From: Paraktedonobacter sp035294465 | Lineage (GTDB): Bacteria > Chloroflexota > Ktedonobacteria > Ktedonobacterales > Ktedonobacteraceae | Assembly (NCBI GenBank): GCA_035294465.1 | Contig: DATGKW010000103.1 | Location: 1-17,408, forward strand | Reading direction: 5' to 3' | DNA length: 17,408 nucleotides | Notes under the pieces: generated by a model | What the model was told of the DNA's origin: nothing | The model's database searches: none | The model's input: the letters and a program-made list of their open reading frames with translations, nothing else | Part shown: piece by piece, positions 12,497 to 17,408 of the stretch | Layout: each line of letters begins with the position of its first letter | Position numbering within the stretch: position 1 is the first letter of the stretch | Translations under genes and position numbers: made by a program

Positions 12497-14263
12497 GTGC
12501 AGAAACGAGTTATCCAACTATTTACCCTCGGAGTGGTCTTAGCGGGACTGCTAGCATTTGCCATTACAAACACATTTGCTGCCCCTGTCTCGCACCAACC
12601 GGGGAATCCAGCTGTGACAACTGTGACAAACCCCTATTCGCCCGCGTATGGACACAGTTATCGGCACGGAGCCGTGCCGACAATCGCACAGTTGCGTAAG
12701 ATGCAAGCGTATGAGACCGTACACCCGCAGGCGACTGGTCCTAACACCCTGACCTATGGGGGCGGGATCGACGGCATTGGTGTGACCAGCGGCACCCCAC
12801 GGGTGTATCTGGTGTTCTGGGGCACCCAGTGGGGTACGGAGAGCACCAACAGTCAGGGCGACCTGACCTTCTCCAGCGATTCCGCAGGAGCCGCGCCTTA
12901 CCTGCAGAACTTGTTCAAGGGTCTTGGCACAGGCAACGAGCTCTGGTCAGGCACGATGACCCAGTACTGCGACGGTCCCAATGTCTCGGCGGGCGCATCC
13001 AGTTGCCCATCAAATGCCGCACACGTTGGCTATCCAACCGGCGGCGCGCTGGCGGGTGTCTGGTATGATAACTCCGGCGCGGAACCCAATGCGGCTACAG
13101 GCCACCAGCTAGCGCAGGAAGCTGTCAATGCGGCGGCCCATTTCGGCAATACCACAGCGGCGAGCAACCGCTACGCGCAGTACGATATCCTGTCGGCCAC
13201 GGGGACCGATCCCGACAGCTACCAGAGCGGTGGCTTCTGCGCCTGGCACGACTATAACGGCGACACCACGCTCGATGGCGGCGGGGCCGTCACCTCGCCC
13301 TATGGTGACATCGCGTTTACCAATATGCCCTATGTGCTGGATGTGGGCACCAGCTGTGGTGAGAACTTCGTCAATTCCGGTTCAGCGGGCACACTGGACG
13401 GCTTTAGCATCGTCAATGGCCATGAGTATGCTGAGACTATCACCGACCAGAACCCGGCTGGTGGCTGGACGAATCCATCCAACGGCGAAGAGGACGGCGA
13501 CGAGTGCGCCTGGATCAGTTCCGGCCAGGGCGCTTCTGCCAACGTGACGATGGGCAATGGCCACTACGCTATGCAATCGACCTGGTCAAACGATACCAAT
13601 GAGTGCGATATCTCGCATCCAATCGTTGGCGGTGGCACTCCAACTCCCACGCCGACTCCGACCAATACGCCGACCCCCACGTCGACCCCAACCCAGACTC
13701 CCACACCGACGCCGACCCCAACCCAGACGCCGACCCCCACGCCAACCAGCACTCCGACGCCAACTCCCACGCCAACTCCGCCTCCTGGCGGCAACCTCGT
13801 GGTGAATCCTGGCTTCGAGAATGGCACTTCGCCGTGGAAAGAGTCCAGTTCGGGTGGATATGAGATCATCGATACGGTTAACCCGCATAATGGATCGTAC
13901 AGTGCCTATCTCTGTGGTTACGATAACTGTAACGACCAGATCTGGCAAACAATCACGTTGCCCAGTTCGTTTACCACTGTGACATTCAGCTATTGGACGT
14001 ATATCGATACCAGCGAGTTCAGCACAACGACCTGTTACGATTACTTCCGCGCGAAGCTGCGTACCAGCAGCGGCAGCACCATTGCTACCGTGCAAACGCA
14101 GTGCAACCTGAACACACATGGGTGGACGAAGTATACCTTCACGGTAACTTCGCAGTTAAGTGCGTACAAAGGTAAGGCCATCCAGGTCTACTTCCAGGGC
14201 ACGACCGACTCCAGCCTGCCGACCGATTTCTTCGTCGATGATGTCTCTCTCACCGTCTCCTGA
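12497..14263 (+). CDS. secreted protein with HExxE motif, Thr-Pro linker and C-terminal carbohydrate-binding-like domain
   Basis: The 588-residue product begins with a signal peptide (positive MQKR, hydrophobic core to about 22, likely cut after Ala28). Residues 80-375 form a domain that contains VYLVFWGTQWG at 103-113 and HEYAETITD at 309-317. The HExxE core and following GGW recall a predicted zinc-peptidase-like motif and the HE-rich region of EXORDIUM/Phi-1 proteins, but I cannot name the family surely. Residues 381-430 are a Thr-Pro linker. Residues 433-588 (LVVNPGFENGTSPW at 434-447, FFVDDVSL at 578-585) resemble a jelly-roll carbohydrate-binding module. Ten cysteines, six before and four after the linker, suit extracellular disulfides. 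The GTG start is set by AAGGAG six bases upstream. Twin-arginine residues are absent, so neighbouring TatA is not its obvious exporter. Confidence 0.8.
   Translation: MQKRVIQLFTLGVVLAGLLAFAITNTFAAPVSHQPGNPAVTTVTNPYSPAYGHSYRHGAVPTIAQLRKMQAYETVHPQATGPNTLTYGGGIDGIGVTSGTPRVYLVFWGTQWGTESTNSQGDLTFSSDSAGAAPYLQNLFKGLGTGNELWSGTMTQYCDGPNVSAGASSCPSNAAHVGYPTGGALAGVWYDNSGAEPNAATGHQLAQEAVNAAAHFGNTTAASNRYAQYDILSATGTDPDSYQSGGFCAWHDYNGDTTLDGGGAVTSPYGDIAFTNMPYVLDVGTSCGENFVNSGSAGTLDGFSIVNGHEYAETITDQNPAGGWTNPSNGEEDGDECAWISSGQGASANVTMGNGHYAMQSTWSNDTNECDISHPIVGGGTPTPTPTPTNTPTPTSTPTQTPTPTPTPTQTPTPTPTSTPTPTPTPTPPPGGNLVVNPGFENGTSPWKESSSGGYEIIDTVNPHNGSYSAYLCGYDNCNDQIWQTITLPSSFTTVTFSYWTYIDTSEFSTTTCYDYFRAKLRTSSGSTIATVQTQCNLNTHGWTKYTFTVTSQLSAYKGKAIQVYFQGTTDSSLPTDFFVDDVSLTVS
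13637..13786 (+). repeat. degenerate tandem repeat coding the Thr-Pro linker
   Basis: About 150 bases of ACN-CCN codon pairs give a Thr-Pro repeat with occasional Asn, Ser and Gln. Longer units such as CCCACGCCGACCCCAACC-like blocks recur imperfectly. Such linkers separate catalytic and binding domains in secreted enzymes. The DNA repeat is prone to length change by slippage. Confidence 0.85.
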
Positions 14264-14272
14264 TCCCTGAAC

Positions 14273-14295
14273 AAGCATGCTCTTCGAGCATGCTT
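14273..14295 (+). terminator. first terminator after the secreted-protein gene
   Basis: AAGCATGCTC (14273-14282) and GAGCATGCTT (14286-14295) form a perfect 10-bp stem with loop TTC, starting 10 bases after the stop. TTGTTG follows, a modest T-tract. Confidence 0.65.
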
Positions 14296-14306
14296 TGTTG
14301 ACAAGG

Positions 14307-14350
14307 AAACAAGCAAAAAGCCTGGTGATTACCAGGCTTTTTGCTTGTTT
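14307..14350. terminator. strong bidirectional intrinsic terminator
   Basis: A perfect 19-bp stem joins 14307-14325 and 14332-14350 around loop TGATTA. The GC core is AAAAAGCCTGG/CCAGGCTTTTT with flanking AAACAAGC/GCTTGTTT, so T-rich tracts lie on both strands. It insulates the copper ATPase gene from the secreted-protein gene. Confidence 0.9.
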
Positions 14351-14387
14351 TGTCGCTGACTGATCAACCTCCGTTTACGCCTCAACC

Positions 14388-14416
14388 TTGACAGCCGCAC
14401 AGGATTATTCTATAGT
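14388..14416 (+). promoter_or_regulatory. consensus promoter of the copper ATPase gene
   Basis: TTGACA (14388-14393, perfect) and TATAGT (14411-14416, one mismatch) are exactly 17 bases apart. Transcription should begin near 14423, inside the operator-like palindrome at 14419-14449. Such a near-perfect promoter needs a repressor to be silent, which fits copper control. Confidence 0.85.
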
Positions 14417-14418
14417 AA

Positions 14419-14449
14419 ATATACCCTCTCCAGGGGGGTATGGGTATAT
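14419..14449 (+). promoter_or_regulatory. CsoR-type copper-responsive operator
   Basis: ATATACCC (14419-14426) and GGGTATAT (14442-14449) are exact reverse complements. A nested ATACCC (14421-14426) / GGGTAT (14436-14441) shares the left arm, with a run of six G between. CsoR operators of copper-efflux genes are GC-centred palindromes of the TACCC...GGGTA type, so this is a good match in form. It overlaps the predicted transcription start, so bound repressor would block initiation and Cu(I) would release it. The csoR gene itself is not in the window. Confidence 0.7.
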
Positions 14450-14476
14450 CTGGCTTAGTGAGCAAAGGAGCGCGTG

Positions 14477-16831
14477 ATGACAGCAGAAATCAGACAGACA
14501 CACGAAGAGCAGACAGGCATCTCTTTGGATGACCAGATATGCGAGCAAATGACGTTCGCAGTGGAAGGCATGAGCTGTGCGTCGTGCGCTATGCGCATTG
14601 AGAAAGGACTGAAAAAGGTTGCCGGGGTGCAAGAGGCCAGTGTCAACCTGGCCAGCGAGAAAGCTACAGTGGTCTATGACCCCAGGCAGACCGACCTCGC
14701 GCAACTGATGAGAACAGTAGAGGCCGTGGGATACCATGCCAGACCGTATATAGAGACACCAGCGCAGCCGCTTTCAACCTCTGCGAACCTTGCGCCCACA
14801 GAGCCAGGCGTCGCCCTCTCGTCGGAAGAGGAGCAGAGCCAGCGCCAACGCGCGGAGCTTACCAGGAAACGCAGTCTGCTCCTGCTTGGAATCATCCTGA
14901 CTCTGCCGGTTGTGCTCCTCAGCATGTTCGCAATGCACGCCTTCCCCGGAGAAAACGTCCTGCTGCTTGCACTGACTACACCTGTCTGGGCGCTGGTAGG
15001 CTGGGAATTTCACCGAGGCGCCCTGAAAACACTGCGCCACGCGAGCGCGAATATGGACACGCTGGTCTCTGTTGGCTCGACTGCCGCCTATATCATGAGT
15101 GTGGTAGCGACGTTTTTCCCGCAAGTGGTAGGCCCCACTACCTTCTATGACACCACCGCGCTGATTATCACTCTGATTTTTCTGGGCAAATACCTGGAGG
15201 CACGTGCCAAAGGGCAAACCAACGAGGCCATCAGAAAACTGATCGGCCTGCAAGCACGCACCGCCCATGTGCTACGCGCCGGACAAGAGATAGAGCTTCC
15301 TATCGAGCAAGTGCAGGTAGAGGACGAACTGGTGGTACGGCCAGGAGAGAAGATCCCTGTGGATGGCGTGATTCTCTCAGGGCTTTCCTCGGTTGACGAA
15401 TCGATGATTACCGGAGAGAGCATTCCCGTTGAGAAGGCCGTGGGAGTACCAGTTATCGGAGCGACCGTCAACCAGCATGGTTTGCTCCATATACGCGCAA
15501 CCAGAGTGGGAGCCGATACCATGCTTGCCAGCATCATTCGCCTGGTAGAACAGGCTCAAGGCTCCAAAGCGCCCATTCAGCGCCTGGCCGACACTATTGC
15601 AGGCGTGTTCGTTCCGGTTGTGCTGGTCATCGCGGCGCTCACGTTCGTTGGCTGGACTCTCGCTGGCATTCTGATAGGCGCAACAGCGATGGCCGGGAAT
15701 GCTCATCCCTGGATTGTTGCCATCGTCGCAGCAGTAGCCGTGCTGGTCGTGGCCTGTCCCTGTGCGCTTGGATTAGCCACCCCGACCGCTATTATGGTCG
15801 GGACGGGCAAAGGCGCTGAACAGGGCATCCTGATCAAAGGTGGTGAGAGCCTGGAACGCATTCAGGCCGTGCGCGCGATCCTGCTTGACAAAACGGGAAC
15901 GCTCACTCGTGGCAAGCCAGAATTGACCGACGTAGTGGCGGTCGGTAGCAGGCAGGCAGACGAGGTACTGCGTCTTGTCGCCGAGGCAGAGCAAGGCTCC
16001 GAGCATCCGCTGGCCTCCGCGCTGATCGAGGGAGCCAGGGTGCGCGGAATCACGCTCGCCGCGACGCCCGAACATGTTACCGCGATTGCCGGACGCGGCC
16101 TGGAAGCAACGGTCGAGGGACACACCGTACTGGTCGGCACTCGCCGTCTGTTCAGCGAACACGCACTCGCCTCAGACGCGCTGGAGGAGCAACTGACCGC
16201 GTTAGAAGAGCAGGGAAAGACAAGCATGCTTGTAGCTATCGATGACGAAATCGCGGGACTGGTGGCTGTGGCCGATAGCCTCAAAGCGGGAGCGCATGAG
16301 GCCGTCAAGCAATTGCAGGAGCAGGGGCTTGCCGTCTGGATGATCACCGGCGACAATAAGCTGGCGGCGCAGGCGATCGCCACGCAAGCAGGCATCCCTT
16401 CCGAACACGTTCTGGCAGAGGTGCTACCGGAAGAGAAGGCCAGACAGGTCAAACGCCTGCAAGAGCAAGGGCTGGTCGTCGCCTTTGCCGGGGACGGCAT
16501 CAACGACGCGCCCGCGCTCGTGCAGGCAGATGCCGGCATCGCCATGGGCACAGGCACTGATATCGCGATGGAGGCCGCAGACATTACTCTGGTCAAGGGC
16601 AATCTGAAAAGTGTCGTAACTGCGCTGGCCCTTTCAAAAGCAACTCTGCGCACGATCAAGCAGAATCTCTTCTGGGCCTTTGCCTACAACGTTATTCTCA
16701 TCCCCACCGCGATTCTTTCGCCTTTGATTCCCTTTTTAAAGGAGAATGCGCCCATCTTTGCGGCGGCAGCCATGGCCCTTTCATCGGTGACTGTCGTGAG
16801 CAATTCCTTGCGGCTGCGCCGGTCGCTGTGA
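14477..16831 (+). CDS. copA: Cu(I)-exporting P1B-1 ATPase, CopA type
   Basis: The 784-residue protein has one N-terminal metal-binding domain (GMSCASC, Cys34 and Cys37), eight predicted membrane helices, the actuator motif TGES (312-315), the ion-path CPC (427-429), the phosphorylation loop DKTGTLT starting at Asp471, the nucleotide-site HP (510-511) and the hinge GDGINDAP (672-679). Tyr-Asn at 737-738 and the MxxSSxxxxxNS pattern in the last helix are the P1B-1 signature for Cu(I) or Ag(I). It pumps copper out of the cytoplasm. The ATG at 14477 is chosen because AAAGGAG (14464-14470) is six bases upstream; the adjacent GTG at 14474 is only three away. No copper chaperone gene is adjacent. 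The promoter and operator indicate induction by copper. Confidence 0.95.
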   Translation: MTAEIRQTHEEQTGISLDDQICEQMTFAVEGMSCASCAMRIEKGLKKVAGVQEASVNLASEKATVVYDPRQTDLAQLMRTVEAVGYHARPYIETPAQPLSTSANLAPTEPGVALSSEEEQSQRQRAELTRKRSLLLLGIILTLPVVLLSMFAMHAFPGENVLLLALTTPVWALVGWEFHRGALKTLRHASANMDTLVSVGSTAAYIMSVVATFFPQVVGPTTFYDTTALIITLIFLGKYLEARAKGQTNEAIRKLIGLQARTAHVLRAGQEIELPIEQVQVEDELVVRPGEKIPVDGVILSGLSSVDESMITGESIPVEKAVGVPVIGATVNQHGLLHIRATRVGADTMLASIIRLVEQAQGSKAPIQRLADTIAGVFVPVVLVIAALTFVGWTLAGILIGATAMAGNAHPWIVAIVAAVAVLVVACPCALGLATPTAIMVGTGKGAEQGILIKGGESLERIQAVRAILLDKTGTLTRGKPELTDVVAVGSRQADEVLRLVAEAEQGSEHPLASALIEGARVRGITLAATPEHVTAIAGRGLEATVEGHTVLVGTRRLFSEHALASDALEEQLTALEEQGKTSMLVAIDDEIAGLVAVADSLKAGAHEAVKQLQEQGLAVWMITGDNKLAAQAIATQAGIPSEHVLAEVLPEEKARQVKRLQEQGLVVAFAGDGINDAPALVQADAGIAMGTGTDIAMEAADITLVKGNLKSVVTALALSKATLRTIKQNLFWAFAYNVILIPTAILSPLIPFLKENAPIFAAAAMALSSVTVVSNSLRLRRSL

Positions 16832-16839
16832 TCAGCCCG

Positions 16840-17373
16840 CTATCTCTCATACCACGGAACAAGCATAGCCCGACCGAGGGTATGAAAGAAGAGATTAAAA
16901 CCCAGGAACGCCGGAGTGGCGTCCTTGCCGATGCCGAGGGACTCAACGTCAACGGCGTGGACGACTGTGAAATAACGGTGCCTCCCATGACCCTCCGGCG
17001 GGGCCGCGCCAATAAAGCGGCTCATTCCGCCATCATTACGTAGCTGAAAAGCGCCTGCCGGCAGCCCTGAGCCATCCTCTTTGTCTCCAGCTCCGCGAGC
17101 AAGCTCGGTCACATGCGCCGGGATGTCCACCACAGCCCAGTGCCAGAAACCGCTCGCGGTCGGAGCGTCGGGATCATACATCGTGACAACAAAGCTTTTC
17201 GTGCCCTCTGGGAAGCCGCTCCATGACAACTGAGGAGAGACATCCTTGCCTCCTGCCCCGAAGATTCCGCTGACCTGCGGCTGAGACAGTTTCTCTCCGT
17301 CCCGTATATCGGTGCTGGTAACATGGAACGAGGCCACCATTGGCAAATAATCATAAGGATTGTACGGTACCAT
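16840..17373 (-). CDS. YbhB/YbcL (PEBP, Raf kinase inhibitor-like) family protein
   Basis: The 177-residue protein shows the phosphatidylethanolamine-binding-protein fold motifs: GGKDVSPQLSW at 41-51, the ligand-pocket YDPDAPTASGFWHW at 66-79, and GAAPPEGHGRHRY at 122-134. Bacterial members are cytoplasmic or periplasmic and their ligand is mostly unknown; no signal peptide is visible here. Three ATGs compete. The frame opens at 17394, but AAGGAG (plus-strand 17383-17388) lies after it, three bases before the ATG at 17379 and nine before the ATG at 17373, so 17373 is preferred. It converges on copA with only eight bases between stops, and no clear terminator is seen there. A role in copper handling is not implied. 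Confidence 0.9.
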   Translation of the reverse strand: MVPYNPYDYLPMVASFHVTSTDIRDGEKLSQPQVSGIFGAGGKDVSPQLSWSGFPEGTKSFVVTMYDPDAPTASGFWHWAVVDIPAHVTELARGAGDKEDGSGLPAGAFQLRNDGGMSRFIGAAPPEGHGRHRYFTVVHAVDVESLGIGKDATPAFLGFNLFFHTLGRAMLVPWYER

Positions 17374-17408
17374 CGCCATGAACTCCTTTTCCATGCGCTC
17401 CAGGCGGG

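Noticed and set aside
13637..13786. Regular repeats as a CRISPR array or minisatellite outside a gene
   Set aside because: The repeats stay in frame and encode a Thr-Pro linker within the secreted protein; there are no unique spacers.
15862..16659. Long antisense open frame (265 codons) opposite copA
   Set aside because: Low-complexity Ser/Ala/Pro translation caused by GC-rich codon bias of copA, with every conserved copA motif on the other strand.

Overview
The window looks like a chromosomal stretch from a moderately GC-rich, Gram-positive-like bacterium, most likely a Chloroflexota member of the Ktedonobacteria type. This assignment is inference from gene content: a clpC-radA-(PIN/TRAM)-ispD-ispF order that resembles the Bacillota ctsR-mcsAB-clpC-radA-disA-yacL-ispD-ispF cluster, a four-repeat S1 protein, a large secreted protein with a Thr-Pro linker, and frequent GTG starts. 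No rRNA, tRNA, CRISPR array, transposase or phage gene was seen.

Layout. 161-1126: P1/S58-family Ntn-type amidohydrolase. 1147-1548 (-): small tail-anchored membrane protein. 1692-2303 (-): NudL-like CoA pyrophosphatase. 2450-4336: promoter, long leader and the S1-domain protein gene (rpsA-like), closed by a good intrinsic terminator. 4408-4956: long non-coding region with two promoters, two large inverted repeats and a leader whose folding may hide the clpC ribosome-binding site. 4957-7494: clpC. 7615-9027: radA. 9324-11671: a tight unit of a YacL-like membrane PIN/TRAM protein, ispD and ispF (6-nt gap, then an ATGA overlap). 11686-12003 (-): tatA. 12034-12496: a gene-free divergent region that carries a run of four perfect or near-perfect hairpins, the last followed by a U-tract (12151-12310). 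12497-14263: secreted HExxE protein with a Thr-Pro linker and a C-terminal jelly-roll-type binding domain. 14273-14350: two stacked terminators. 14388-16831: consensus promoter, CsoR-type operator and a Cu(I)-exporting P1B ATPase. 16840-17373 (-): PEBP/YbhB-family protein.

Functionally the centre is housekeeping: translation or RNA binding (S1), ATP-dependent protein quality control (ClpC with a ClpP-docking loop), recombination repair (RadA), a membrane-anchored nuclease-fold protein, and two MEP-pathway enzymes for isoprenoid precursors. The right flank is envelope and environment directed: Tat translocation, a secreted protein and copper export under a copper-sensing switch. The parts that ordinary annotation would miss are the structured non-coding regions at 12151-12310 and 4730-4948.
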